From: Diadophis punctatus similis
Taxonomy: Eukaryota; Chordata; Lepidosauria; Squamata; Dipsadidae
DNA length: 64,000 nucleotides
Assembly: GCA_023053685.1 (NCBI GenBank)
Contig: JALIGW010000002.1
Coordinates: 244,331,177 to 244,395,176 of the forward strand
Direction of reading: 5' to 3'
The notes beneath the pieces are model-generated. The model did not search any database, was not told where the DNA came from, and worked only from the letters and a program-made list of their open reading frames with translations. Each line of letters starts with the position of its first letter. The stretch's first letter is position 1. Both the position numbers and the translations under genes were made by a program. Shown one piece after another: positions 33,960-46,529 of this stretch.

Positions 33960-34235
33960 GATAAACCTTGGAGCATTTGCAAAAGGGAGTCACCAAAGAC
34001 AAATTCCTTCTGTGTCCAATCACACTTGGCCAATAAAGAATTCTGTTCTGTTCTGTTCTATTCTATTCTATTCTATTCTATTCTATTCTATTCTATTCTA
34101 TTCTATTCTATTCTATTCTATTCTATTCTATTCTATTCTATTCTATTCTATTCTTATTCTTATCCTTATCCTTATCCTTATTCTTATCCTTATTCCATTC
34201 CATTCCATTCTATTCCATTCCATTCTATTTTGTAT
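33960..34235 (+). repeat. CR1-like LINE 3' end running into a (TTCTA)n microsatellite
   Basis: GACAAATTCCTTCTGTGTCC, AATCACACTTGGCCAATAAAG, then TTCTG and TTCTA pentamers (34040-34155) and decayed TTATCC and TTCCA variants to 34231. The repeat starts precisely at the element's tail. A second copy is at 55015-55280. Confidence 0.85.
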
Positions 34236-34249
34236 AAATATTTGGAATA

Positions 34250-35355
34250 TTGCAAAATACTGACTTCACTGAGACCTCTGGAGACCCCAAAGGAAACACA
34301 AGAAAAAGAAATTGTGCGTTTGGTGTGTGTGAAATATTTTCCTGGACTGTCTACCTGGGTCTGCAGGTAAAAATGCCCTCCAGAAACCCTCCAGGTGGTC
34401 GGACGGCTGTACACTCTTTCCAGGTGAGAAACCCCATCAGAGCTTGGTGTGTGGAAAATCTGTTGCTTGAAAGGAGACAATTGTTGTCCTGCATTTGTGA
34501 GTCCCCTCAGAGAGGAGCCCTCGAAGTCCTTGTAGCATAGAAAAGGTTTTATCCTGGAATCCTTTCAAAAACATAGAAAATCAGGACATAATTGTGGTAA
34601 AGAGAGAAAAAAGGTCCCTGGCATGTTGTTATTAAATAAAGCTTGTCATCTTTTTAATTTCACCTGTCAGAAATTGTGTAGCGTCTCCTGCTTGGGTGGG
34701 TGGGGTGGACTAGACGACCTACAAGGTCCCTTCCAATTCTCTTAACCTATTAATTTAGATTGTATTTAAATTCCTTTATGGATATTCTTGTTATTATCTT
34801 ACTGTAATATTTCATCATTATTCATACACCATGTTACATTAAATATTCTTCTTGCTTATTTCTGCCAATCTGGAGCCAATTACTGAATTTTCCATAGAGA
34901 CATCACTTCAAATAGTTTTGTGGGATTCATTGCCTTCACTAAATGAGACCCACCTTAACTCATCCCTTTCCTCTAATCCTGGTTAATTCTCTCCTTCTCC
35001 TCCGTCCTCCATGAAATGGCATCTCCTTCCCATCCCTACCCAAGATAATGTTTTCCTAGCTGTTTTACTTGGGAAGTGGTCTCTTCCCTCTTGTTCCCAT
35101 AGAAATGTCCTTTGTGACATAGTTGCTGATGTGCTCAGGAGCTGGGATCTGCCGGACTCCTATTGGCTACTTCAGGGGGGCTTCTGGCATCTTCCCTCCC
35201 CCTATGCACCCCTTGATCCGGACACCTGGTTCCCCAGAGGCGCCTGGTACCCGGATGCTCCTCCGGTCTGATGGAGGCTCTTTCTCTTTATGGATTTAAG
35301 GCTCTTTGGGAAGAAGATCCAGTCCTGGGATACACGGAAGGTCAACTGAAAATAG
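34250..35355 (+). other. Duplicated junction block (copy 1 of 2)
   Basis: Repeated at 55297-56355 with few differences. It holds a CR1-type tail (GTGGACTAGACGACCTACAA, 34703-34745) and ends in the junction segment shared with 22350. No gene domain. Confidence 0.55.
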
Positions 35356-35941
35356 GAAAAAGGGGCCGTTCTGCCATTTCATGCTGCTAATTCACACACA
35401 CACAGACACACAGACACACAGACACACAGACACACCACAGAATCGTCCATTTGCAAGCATTCAGCTCCTGCCAACAAAGGGGGTTTCTATATTCGTGGCC
35501 CTTCCTGTGGGGGTCTCTGCCATCTTCCCTTCTCAGCTCAAGTGGGAGGAGGCTGAGTTTGGGTCAGTCCCCCCTTTCAGCCAAGAGCTCATCAGGCACA
35601 GCTGGAGGGCAGACGCAGCCATGGAGCTTCACCATAGGCAGCCATGAACCTGCAACCGTTCCAAGTTACAACAGAGCCCGCCCACAAAAGGTACTTTATA
35701 ACTGCGATCCATAATGGGCAGACGACCTATAAATTGAGGATCACCTGTACGTTTTTATTTTTATTTATTACCAAATTTAGCAACCACCTACCGGTATATC
35801 ACCCACAGAATGAATTATTTGCCTTGTTTGGAAAACCCATTGGATTCCATGGCCATTTCTCTTGTGAAACACAGCTAGGGGGAGGCTCACAACGATAAAA
35901 CCAAAACCAAGAGAACCAAAAGAATCTGGCATCTGAAACAA

Positions 35942-35972
<31 letters not shown>

Positions 35973-36440
35973 CCTACCTACCTACCTCCAATCCTGCAGT
36001 CCCAGCCTTACTCTGTCCCGGATATTGAAGGCAAAACAGGCCCCTAAAGCTTTTCCAAAGGCTAAGGATGGGTTCGAAGGATCTCCCAGGAAAGGATCTT
36101 CCCCAGGGCAAGGATCTCCAACAGAAAAGTCACCCTTCCCGGCTCCCACTAGATGGCAAATCCTAAAGGTCAGGATCAGGGTTAATTATCGGTTTTATAA
36201 GGGTTTGTCTCCCCTTCTTCAGCTGCTTGTTGAAACAGACCAAGGACCCTGCCAGCCACACTCCCCTCAAACAAGTTCTGGTCCTGAATGTGGATTTGGA
36301 TCCTTTCATTTCTCCTCCTTGAGCAGCCGATCATTTTCATAAAAGTTCACACTCCTCAAACACGCGTGTGTGTCTACATGGACACTGGTACATGCTGTGT
36401 TCCCCAGCCGGCATGAATTCTGGGAGCTGAAATCCCCCCA
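35356..36440 (+). other. Apparently unique non-coding stretch
   Basis: Contains an ACACAGAC array (35394-35437) and an AC run (35941-35969). I recognise no gene or mobile element otherwise. Confidence 0.4.
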
Positions 36441-36482
36441 CCTTAAAAGACGACCATTCCCAATCAACACCCAGGACGTCCA

Positions 36483-36718
36483 GTATGGCCTAGTGGTTAA
36501 GGCCCTGCACTAGAAAGCCTGAGGCCATGGGTTCCAGTCCTGCCTTGGCCATGAAAGCCAGCTTGGGTAACCTTGGGCCAGTCACTCTCTCAGCCTAACC
36601 CACCTCACAGGGTTGTTGTGAGGAAAATAGGAGGTGGAAGGTGTGTTGGATATGTTCAATGCCTTGAGTTATTTGTAAAAATAATGAAGGTGGATATAAA
36701 TAAATAAGTAAAAAAAAT
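36483..36718 (+). mobile_element. tRNA-derived SINE (Sauria-SINE-like), second copy
   Basis: Same element and same flanks as 1461-1680, with A box TGGCCTAGTGG and B box GGTTCCAGTCC; here the body is more complete (CTTGGGCCAGTCACTCTC, GGGTTGTTGTGAGG). Confidence 0.75.
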
Positions 36719-36729
36719 CATTTCTATTT

Positions 36730-37340
36730 TGCAGTGGCTTGGCAGTTTTTCCAGGGTTGCTTCCCTCTTGTGTTGCCTCTGGGAACAAGGGTGAGATCTG
36801 GGTTGCTCCCCCAAACTCCCCCCTTTCCTGTCCCAGGAGCTCTGGGGATTGGCAGATGAGCAACCCAAAGGGTCTGAGACTGCAGAAAGCCCATCCCATC
36901 CCCAGAGACCCCAGACCCAATTTAAACTCTCACGATGGAGGGTCACCATGTAATCTCTGCACCAGTGGCTCTTGCAGATCAGTGGAAGACCTGATGACAG
37001 CTGGGTTAAAAGGTCCTGGGAGTAAAAATAAATATTTATTATCCAATTAGGAAGGAACACCAAAAAGTAAAGCTAAGAAAAGATGCTTCCTTCTCCTTAC
37101 TGGCCCTTTGAACGGAGTTCCTAAGCAGAAAAACCTCAAAAGGGCTTCTCTGGGCCAGGCCTCACACAAGCACAGACGCCCACACTGGAGCGGGAGGGGC
37201 AGCCTCCTTCCAGCCTGCAGAGAGGGACACTCTTCCCATGGGCAGAGGAACCCTCCACACCGACGCCCATCCCAGGAACAGAATCGCAGGAACAGAGGAG
37301 CTTTCGGAGAACGTGGTCTCGGCAGGGAGGGGAGATGGGG
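36730..37340 (+). promoter_or_regulatory. Orphan 5' flank of a zinc-finger unit, promoter core deleted
   Basis: Parallels 1690-2275 up to GGGGAGATGGGG, then switches to GAGA-rich sequence and the palindromic repeat. The GC boxes, exon 1, KRAB-like exon and fingers of this unit are missing, so the unit has been deleted down to its upstream flank. Confidence 0.5.
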
Positions 37341-37396
37341 ACGAGAGAGAGAGAGGGAGTAGGAACTAAGGCTTTTAAGAGATTATTAAGATTATT

Positions 37397-37612
37397 CCGA
37401 GCTTTTGGACTCGTGCTGGAGCCCATCTTCAGGGAACTTCTAGCCAGCAGAGTGTGTCCTCTTGTGTGTGGTCCACACACAACAGGACACACCACATTCA
37501 CAACAGCATGCACACTGCTGGAGGGAATCCCCTGAGGATGGGCTCCAGAAAGAATCCGAAAGCTCGGAGGACGAAATCTCTGATCCCGATGACTGACCCA
37601 GATTGGATCCTG
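37397..37612. repeat. Palindromic repeat, second copy
   Basis: The left arm starts at CCGAGCTTTTGGACTCGTGC, the right arm ends GACCCAGATTGGATCC; the centre is GTGTGTGGTCCACACAC. Related to 5954-6216 with a shortened left arm. Confidence 0.7.
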
Positions 37613-37929
37613 CAACTTCATCCGCCATTCGCCTCCATTTGTGTTTTATCTTTATATGAGAAAACGGCAATGCAGTGAAAGTTTTTGCCTTGACTTTTGT
37701 GTTTCCTATAGGCAGTCCTCGAGTTATGACTACAGCTGGCCTGCAAACTCATTTCTTGATGAAAGAGGTCATTACGTGAGACATCACATGACCACTTTGA
37801 TGAAGAATTGCAATTCTGCCCTCACTTTTGCGGTTGTTATTAGCAATGGCGCTTTTGACTTCGATACATAGAGCTTGACAGCCCTCTCTGAGCAGTTTAC
37901 AAATATTAGCATATTAGCATAGACACACA

Positions 37930-39140
37930 CTTTTGTATTAAGTTTCTTTGTTTGATCTTTGTATACAATCCGTAATAAAATTATTGTTCAAAATAATCAA
38001 AGAAGACTGTTTCCAGGACGTGAGCTGGGAGTTTTAAAAAGCCAAGATTGTGCCATTCTTTGCAGTCAAAGTCCTGCTGCTTTTTAGCTTTATGTGTGTT
38101 GCCCTTTAAAACAGCCGCCATCTTGATTCTCTCTTCTCTAGCTGGAGACTTCTGACTTCCAGGGTGGAATGAAAAGGAGATGATTTCAGATGAACTTTAG
38201 GAAAAATGTCCTGGAGATTTGGATGGACTCCTGCTCCTAAAGGCAGATCATTGGTGGCTACCTACATGTGCCTGACACACTCCTGATTAATTGGACCAGA
38301 TCTTACTTAGAACATATAGAACATATGTTTTTTTTAATAGTGGTTCTTTACATGTTGTACGCTGCCCTGAGTCCCCAGGGAATAGGGCGGCATATAAGAA
38401 CACTAAAATAAATAAAATAAATAAATATAGGTCACAGGAAGTGCAACCTTGAATTATGTAATTAGTTGGTATGAATAGTTAATTGCAATGTGAGGTTAGT
38501 GTGTGTTAGTTTAAAGTGCTCATAATGGAGGGTCACACAAGCACTACACCAGTGCCTATTACACACCAGTGTAAGTCCTGAAGATATCTATATTAAAAAC
38601 TCCCACGGGTTAAAATAAAATATTTACTATCCAATTAAGAGGGAACACCAACAAAGTCTTCTAGCAGCTACCAAAAAAGGCAGCTGTAGATTGCTGGGAC
38701 TCACCAGCACTTTGAAATGCACCTTAGAGGTTGGTTCCAATCAGATAAGAGATGAAAACCAGGCAAGAGTCCACCAGAGAAGCTGCCTTTATTAAGAGCC
38801 ACCAAAGCCCTTTCCCACCTTCCTCCCTGAGGGTTTTGTTAGCTGATGCAGCTCAGAATCTATTCTAGATAAATCCCAATGAGAGAATCTGAACATGAGG
38901 CGACTGATATTCAGCTTTATTATTGGCTAGAAGATAATTTGGGCCAATCTGTTTTGATAAATAGCAGTCTTCATTTGAGTATTAGTTTTGGCCAGCAAAT
39001 TAAGGGCGGAAGAAGTTTCATCAGTAATTATTTCTAAAACTGCTTGCAACCTAATAATTCCAGACCCCCCCCACCCCAAAAAAACCCACCTGCAGGGATC
39101 CTTAGGATGGGAAAGGCAGAGAGGGATGGAGGGGAGGGTG
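37930..39140 (+). other. Start of the second copy of the 8-kb unit B block
   Basis: From TTGTATTAAGTTTCTTTG onward it follows 9955-11170 closely, including the LINE tail (38354-38428) and the AATAAA context, which here reads CCGTAATAAAATT. Confidence 0.6.
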
Positions 39141-39149
39141 GGAGCAGCT

Positions 39150-40020
39150 GACTAGATCCACTTTGAGGGTCTTTGGATCCACCAGAAGGGATCAACTGGG
39201 GGGCTTCTTCCGGATCCTCCCCCTGGAGCTCCCCCAACCGCGGCTGCACCGAGGACTCCTCCCCGCTTCTCTTTCCCCTCTTTCCTTCCTCAGCCGCGGA
39301 GGGGAGCCCGGAGCGTCCGGGGCGGCGCCTGCCTTTCCCCCCAGCGAGAGCGGCTCTTCCTCGGGCTCCGCCGCATCCCCTGCCGGCCCCCTTCTCCAGC
39401 CTCGGCAGACGCCGCGATCAGCGACTCTTGGGCGGCCACCGCGGAGCTTCAGTTCCCCTCCGGGATGCTGGAGCAGGAGGCAGCCCCGCCCGGGCACAGC
39501 AGGGCGCTCTTCGCATGGGCAGAGGCACCCCGGACGCCGATGCCCCGCGGAGGAACAGAGGAGCCCCGGCTGGGAGGGGGAGGGGCTGAGGCTGCAATGA
39601 GGGGCGGGGCTGTAAGGCGAGGGCGGAGCCAGAGAGGAGAGCAGAAGCCCCGCCCCGCCTCTCCCCCCCCCCGGCCGGATTTCCGCTTCCCCCCGTGTGT
39701 TCCACTTCGACCGGTGAGGATCGGCGCTGGATCCCTCGGGAGAGACTCCTGGATCCCGCTCGGGGCAGGTGAGGCTGCTCTCCCTCCGGCCTCCAGGCCG
39801 CCCCTCCTGCCAGAAGATCTTCTCCCCAACAGGAGGAAGGAAGCTGTGGATCCCGCTCTTCGCCTCGCCGGGTTTTCCTTGGGGAGATCCGGCTCTGGCG
39901 TTGGCTGCAGGGAGCGGATCCCTCCCTTCCCTCCAGGGGGGCAAAGGGGGCTCCGTCTCCGGGATGGATCTTTCCCCTCCTCGCCTGGCCCAGGCTCCCC
40001 GGGTGGATCCAAAAAACGGA
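39150..40020 (+). promoter_or_regulatory. CpG-rich promoter and exon 1 of unit D
   Basis: Near-copy of 11190-12060: double GC box GGGGCGGGGC (39601-39610) and GGGCGGAGCC (39621-39630), exon 1 text and donor GGGGCAG/GTGAGG (donor GT at about 39768). The downstream GGATCCGGGAAGG part seen in unit B is missing. Confidence 0.6.
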
Positions 40021-40433
40021 GTATACGGATCTTTAAACCATATATCGATGTTTGTAATGTGGTCTTAACACAGAGTGACCTCATTGCAATGGGGAGGGGA
40101 GGGTTTGGTTTTGGGGGAAAGAAAAGGTTTAAATAAATTAATGGAGTTCATGTTTTCTTAACGCCCAAGAGATCCTTTTTCTTTGAGCTGCATCTAAAAG
40201 GACGACAATGAAATCCTTTCTTTTAATGCTAATCTTTACTTTGCTTCTGCTTTAAAAACATGGATAGAATTTCTAAGCTTTATATTTTCCTTGTTTTGCC
40301 CAGAAGAGGCTGTGATGTGGCAGCTCCTTCTTGTCGGTTGTTCTACAAAGCACAAATTCTATGGACCTTTTGAGGCTGGTCTTCTGAGCAGCTCCTAGAA
40401 CAAGCTGATGGCCAGAAGGCTCACTTGAATAAT

Positions 40434-40588
<155 letters not shown>

Positions 40589-40736
40589 AACGCTTACTTG
40601 GAATCTTTGTGCCTTTCAACTTCCCAAAAGAGCAGTCCTTTTCACACATGCTCTTCCCCATCCGATCTCTCTCCTCTTCCATTGAGTCTTCCTACTCACA
40701 ACTATGCATTGGTCCCACTTTCCATTTTCCTTGCAG

Positions 40737-40979
40737 AAGACCAGTGAAGACCTGGCCGTGAACTCCAGAGAGGAGAAAGGGGCCTTCTTGGATCGGGATC
40801 CACCAGCGTTTCACCGGGCCTCCGTTCCATAGAATTTGGAAATCATGGCCTGGATGGAGAAGCAGCTTCCTGCACAAAGGGCCAATGGATTAAGCAGAAA
40901 TGAAACCGGTCACAGTGAGGGTCATCCCTGGCCTTGACTCAGAGGGGTAACAAGCGACCTCTTCACTGTAACTTTAAAG
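40737..40979 (+). pseudogene. KRAB-A-like exon of unit D, inactivated
   Basis: The acceptor (TTTTCCTTGCAG) and donor (AAAG/GTGAGT) are intact. The frame matches the unit B exon but has FHRASVP in place of FGQDSVP and then TAG (40830-40832) where the others encode GAG, ending the domain before ENLEIVA. This is the clearest inactivated KRAB-like exon of the five. Confidence 0.65.
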
Positions 40980-40989
40980 GTGAGTAAAC

Positions 40990-42260
40990 AAATCTTGATT
41001 AAATCTTTGTCTGGAGAATAAGCATGTTTATTATTTTAATCTTAATTTGACAAAAGAGTAAAGCAGTGAATTTGATTTTCGTGCTCAGTGGGGGCGTAAT
41101 TTCTTTAATCGATATTTGTTTGTAAGAAGCCACTCTTGGTCGAGTTGGAGGTGGACCCTGGAAGGAAGGCCGCAGAGTAGGGGAGTTGCAAAGGCTGGGT
41201 AGTTGCAGCCCTGAAGCCGAAAGAGGCTGCCTGGGGACTCAGCTTGAGGTGGGGCTGCCCCTGCCCAACCTTCATCTTGTCCTTTCATGGGGAAATGTTC
41301 TCTCAGACCAAACTGGGTCTTGTTTCAGGGATACCTTTTTAGCCATAATATGTGCAGACTGTTCCTGATTGTTTGTTGACCTTTGTTGGTGCTGGATGCG
41401 CGACCTGCCAGGGGAAAGTGGGGCAGGGAATGGGTTCCAGGAGAGGAGGGGATCCACGTCTCCCCCATTGTGAAGCGCACAAGCTTTCACTATGCTGCGC
41501 AAGGCAGTGCAAGAGCAGCGGGCAGGCCATGGAGGGAGTATTGGGTCTTCCCCCTGTCCTTACACCAAAAGGAAAGCCTGCCGAGCTTCTCCTCCTAGAA
41601 GCCCCTCTACCCTTCCCCCTACTCCCCACGCAATCCCTCTTCGGGACAGAGGAGTGCGGGCTGGAAACTCGTGTTGGGGAAACGTGGGAACGCGCCTTCT
41701 GACCCTCCAGCACTTGGCCCGCAACTCTCCGTGGTCCTCCAGGCCCGGCTTGCTGAGGAGGGGGGGGAGCAGCCCTGATGCCTCCGCTAACCACACACAC
41801 ACACACACACGGCTCCAGCCATCACTGCCTGGCTTCCTCAAAGGCGCAGCTCACATCTGGAGGTCTCGCAGCGGGATAGCTGCAAGAACCGGACCAGGCC
41901 TCTCCACCGTCCGACTCGCCAATGGTGGCGCTTCTGCCGGGCCATCCCCCCCCCCCCCCCGGCTTTTGTGCTCAGCTTCTTTTTCTTGGCCTCCACCCCG
42001 CAGGATTCGCCCCCGCTGTTCTCTCCCAGCCCTCTTTGCTGGCGGCAACAGCAAATGTATGACGAAAGTGGAATGCTGTTGCCGCGCAAAGGCAGATTCA
42101 GGGGTGCTTCGCTCCCGCACTAAGGCTCTGCCCATCACCACTGCCGTGACAGGGCAGCAGCTCTTTAATCCCTCTGCCGCGACAGGGCCACAGGGAGCCC
42201 CAGCAGAGGGGTGAAAGAGCCGCATTCGGATCTAGAGCCGCGGGTTGCCGACACCCGTCC
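40990..42260 (+). other. Intron of unit D with a hAT remnant
   Basis: Parallels 13130-14770, but a deletion between GATTGTTTGTTG and TTTGTTGGTGCTGG (41372-41382) removed the left half of the hAT element and its nested MITE. The right terminus (GGGTTGCCGACACCCGTCCTAAA) is kept. An extra 170-base stretch with a C-run is present around 41945-42110. Confidence 0.55.
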
Positions 42261-42274
42261 TAAAGCTTAAACTT

Positions 42275-44813
42275 ATTTTTTTAAAATAAAGTTTTTATCG
42301 TATTTTTTCATTTAAGAAGTTTCCATACTTTATACATAACTGTGTTCATTTGCCTATTTACTCATTTACCTATTTCCATGTCTATTCTTTACATATCATT
42401 ACATTCAAGTTTCAGAATATTTCATACATAATATTTACACCTCTTTTCATTTAAATCCATATATTCCATATTTTTCAAATATACATTTTACTTCCTTTAT
42501 ATTTTACCTCTTTTTTTCTCGTTTTCTATACTCAATCCATTTGTACCATTTCTTCCATAATGCGTAATATTCCGAATTCATTTGTCCTTTCAGTTCAATT
42601 GTTAGTTTGTCCATTTCATCACAATCATATATATTTTTTATTATCAAACTTTATTCTGAGGGTGTGTTCTTTTGTCTCCAACATTGCGCAAATGCTATTC
42701 TTGCTGCTGTTATAATATGTAAAATAATGTATTTGATAGTTTTATTATAGTCCCCCTTAGTAATCCCCAATAAAAATAAGTATGGTGTATATTCTACCTG
42801 TTATTTCCTGGACCCATCTATGAATTTTTACCCAGTATTTCTCTTCTTCTGTACATGACCACCATATATGGTAAAAATTGCCTTGTCTTTGGCCACATTT
42901 CCAACAATTTGGTTCCAGGTTTGGATAGATTTTTGCCAATCTTGCTGGTGCCATTAGTCTCTTTATATTTTGCCGATTTAGTTATTTTATAATTTCTATT
43001 CCATATTTTTCCCCAGTCTTCTAATTCTATGTTATGTCCAATATTTTTTGCCCATGCTACCATAACTCCTTTTACTATATCTTCTGCTCTACCAAATTCT
43101 AGTAGATAGCTATAAATTTTTGTTATTTGTTTTTCATCTGGGCCCGCTAATATTTTGTCTAATTGATGTGGAACTGTCTCGAATCCATATTCTTCTTTAT
43201 CTTTTTTATATCATGATTGGATTTGCATATACGGCCACCAATCTATTGTTATTCCCTGGTCTTCCAATTGTCTATTTTTAAGATTCCCTTGGCTGTCTAA
43301 AAGTTGTTGATAGTTAACCTTTTTATTTGCATCTAAGGTATTTGGGTAGATTATTGCTTCCATTGAGGATACCCACCTAGGGATTTTCATGTAATGTTTT
43401 CTTTTAATCTCTTGCCACACTTGAATCAAGGCTTCTCTTATTTTGTGTCTCCTAAAATATGTGTGCTGTTTATTTCCTTTATCCCATAGGTAGGCAGGCC
43501 ATCCTTTTGATAGATCATTTCTCTCTAATGTTAGTAATCGTTTGTTTCTTAGATTGATCCACTCTTTGACCCATACCAAAGTTGCTGCTTTATAGTACAG
43601 TCACCAATCAGGGAGCCCCATCCCACCTCTGCTTCTCTCATCCTGAAGGTCTATTAATTTTATTCTTGCCTTTTTCCCTGCCCAAATGAATTTTATTGTA
43701 ATTTTATTCAATTCTGTAAAGAATTTTTTATCTAATTTTATGGGTATGGTTTGGAAGAAGTAGAGCAATTTTGGCAGAATGTTCATTTTAATGATTGCAA
43801 TACGACCTACTATTGATAATTGTAATGTTCCCCATCTTTCCAAATCCATTTTTATTTCTTGTATTAATTTCCCATAATTATCTTCTTTGATTGAAGAGCA
43901 TCTGGCTGTTAGCCAAATACCCAAATATTTAATTTTCTTTGTACATTTTAGTCCCAATTTTCTCTCTAATTCTCTTCCCTGTTTTAGAGTCATATTTTTC
44001 ACTATCATTTTGGTTTTGGATTTATTAATTTTAAGGCCTATTTCTCCATATTTCTCTATTTCCCTTAATAAAATTTGTCCTGTCTCATTTGGCTCTTCAA
44101 TAAAAAATACTAGGTCGTCTGCAGACGCTTGAATTTTGTACTCTTCCTTCTTAATCCTAGTTCCTTTAATTTCTTTATTTGCTCTAATCTTCCTTAATAA
44201 AAATTATAGTGTAAAAATAAATAGCAGAGGTGATAAAGGGCATCCCTGACAGACTCCTTTTGTTATTTCGAATGGTCTTGTGATGTCTCCGTTTATTATT
44301 ATGCTCGCTTTTTGTGTAGAGTATACAGTCTCTATCATTTGTTCAAATCTCTTTCCAAATTTCATTTCTTTGATCTGTCTAATCATATATTCCCAATTTA
44401 AGTTGTCAAAAGCTTTTTGCGCATCCAGAAAAACAAGTGTGACTTGTTTCTCTGGATGTTCTTCATAATATTCTAATATATTTAATACTGTTCTTGTATT
44501 GTCTCCGATTTGTCTCATTGGGAGAAAACCGTTTTGATCGGGGTGTATTATCTCATTTAAGATTTTCTTCATACTTCCAGCAATGATAGTCATGAAAATT
44601 TTATAATCCACATTTAAAAGTGAGATTGGCCGGTAATTTTGAATTTGACTTTCATCCATACCTTCTTTCTTAATTACTGTAATATATTCTTCTCTCCATG
44701 ACGGAGGCATCTTTGCTTCCAACAACACCTCATTATAGAGTTCTATAAGTATTCTACTAATTCCTGTGCATTCTTATAGAACTCCCCAGGTATACCATCT
44801 GGGCCCGGGGTTT
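42275..44813 (-). mobile_element. L1-clade LINE, duplicate of the 14787-17363 insertion
   Basis: Same truncation point and same left flank TAAAGCTTAAACTT (42261-42274); the right copy has decayed to TAAAGCTTAAATA (44814-44826). ORF2 motifs on the minus strand: QNYRPISLLN (about 44630), VCQGCPLSPLLF (about 44250), ADDLVFF with ASADD (about 44115), and a C-terminal cysteine motif CWKCGQRQGNFYHIWWSC (about 42900). Frames are broken. Confidence 0.85.
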
Positions 44814-44945
44814 TAAAGCTTAAATATATATTTAAACTTAATTGAATTGTTGTGGATCCTTTTATTGGGGATTTTGTGACACACTACATTTCTGAAAAGG
44901 AAATACTTGTTTCTACTTTCTCCTTCCAACAGAGGGTAAAAGATT

Positions 44946-45213
44946 TATTTGTTTGTTTGTTTGTTTGTTTGTTTGTTTGTTTGTGAGATTTATATACCGC
45001 CTCACAGTGCAAGCACTCTCTAAGCGGTTTACACCAGTAAGCAATGTATATTTATATTGCCCCCAACAATCTGGGTCCTCATTTTACCTACCTCGGAAGG
45101 ATGGAAGGCTGAGTCAACCTTGAGCCGATGAGATTTGAACCGCTGACCTGCGGATCACAGTCAGCTAAAGTGCCCTGCAGTACTGCACCCTAACCGCTGC
45201 GCCACCTCAGCTC
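44946..45213 (-). mobile_element. tRNA-derived SINE inside the 5' part of the gene D finger exon
   Basis: The reverse strand starts with GAGCTGAGGTGGCGCAGCGG and ends with a CAAA tail (TTTG run 44948-44983 on +). It splits AGAGGGTAAAAGATT from ATAAGATTGTGACC, which are continuous in gene B (17485-17500), with a short target duplication AAGATT. It lies between the splice acceptor (44932) and the ATG. Confidence 0.75.
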
Positions 45214-45299
45214 ATATAAGATTGTGACCAAACATTTACTTGCAAGACAACTGCCACAGATAGTAGAAATTCAGCCTAAGGCAGCAGCTGCCACAAAGC

Positions 45300-45806
45300 A
45301 TGGAGCCTGGTAAAATCTGGAATCTCCCGTCAGACAGAAACAGCACTCCGAAAAACCACCAAAGAACCCACAAATGCTCAGACTGTGGGAAATCCTTTGC
45401 TCTCCAGTCCCTCCTTTTGTCCCACAGGAAGGTCCATGTGAGAAGTGGATCCAGTCAAGGTTTGGAGGGTGAGAAATCCTTCTCTGGAAAAGAGGCCAAA
45501 GATCTCAGAAGGTTAAAACCCTATAAATGTGAGGAATGTGACTTATCCTTTGGTCAAAAGTCAAACCTCCTTAAACATCAGAAAATCCACACTGGAGAGA
45601 AACCTTATCAGTGTCTTGAATGTGGGAAACCTTTTCTTCAAAAAGGAAGTCTTAAAATCCACAAGAGGACTCACACAGGGGAGAAACCTTACAAGTGTTG
45701 GGAATGTGGGAAGAGCTTTTCTCATAAGTCAAGTCTTTGGCGCCATGAGAAGATTCATGCCGGAATAAATAAATTCATGTTTTTGAGATTTAAGGACTTT
45801 TTGTAA
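45300..45806 (+). pseudogene. C2H2 zinc-finger gene D, truncated after four fingers
   Basis: 168 residues. The leader [15 protein letters not shown] matches gene B; finger 1 is at 24-46, the spacer is three residues shorter, and fingers 2-4 run 75-153. After HEKIHAGI the frame enters [12 protein letters not shown] and stops. The sequence from about 45767 is no longer finger DNA but intron 1 of the next unit (compare GAGATTTCTAATGTGTTATT near 23440). The gene was cut by a recombination that joined unit D to unit E and deleted eleven fingers plus unit E's promoter. The remaining frame is open, so a short protein is conceivable, but loss of function is more likely. Confidence 0.75.
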
Positions 45807-46529
45807 TGAGATTTGTAATGTGTTATTAACACACTCTGATCTCTTTGCAACGGGGAGGGGAGGTTTTGGGGGAAAGGAAAGAAGTTTAAATTAGTTGAAT
45901 TGAGCTCATTTTTTCTTAACCCACAAAAGAGATCCTCTTTCTTTGAGCTCTGTCTGAAAGGTGAAAAATGAAATCCTTTGTTTTTATGCTAATCTTTTCT
46001 TTGCTTCTGCTTTAAAAAGATACGTAGAATTTCTAAACTTTATGTTTTCCTTCTTTTGCCCAGAAGAGGCTGTGATGTGGGAGCTCCTCCTTGGTGGATG
46101 TTTTTCAAAGCACAAAGGAAGTTTTGAGGGGGGGTCTTGTGAGGAGCTGCTGGAAGAAGCTGATGGCCAGAAGGCTCACTTGAATAATTGTAAATAAATT
46201 TATGAAAAGCCTAACTGGAATCTTTGTGGCCTTGCAGCCTCCAAAAAGAGCAGGAAAGAGCAGCCCTTTTCACACACGCTCTGCCCCATCTGATCTCTCT
46301 CATCTTCCACTGAGTTTTCCTTCGCACAACTATGCTTTGGTCCCTGTTGGACTCCATCCTGCTGGTTTCTTCCATTTTGTCTTATTAAGATATTTTGCAT
46401 TACAATTCAATCTTCATCATTTTGTATCCTCATCCAGTAATCCTATTTTCTCCTCCCTCTTCCAGGTCATTTACAGATCATGTTCAATATCACTGTCAGC
46501 ATCTGAGCCTTTTTCATTTCTCTTTGCAG
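45807..46529 (+). other. Intron 1 of unit E, without its promoter
   Basis: Parallels 23440-24156 and 57270-58001. The CpG-rich exon 1 expected about 400 bases upstream has been replaced by gene D. Confidence 0.5.
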
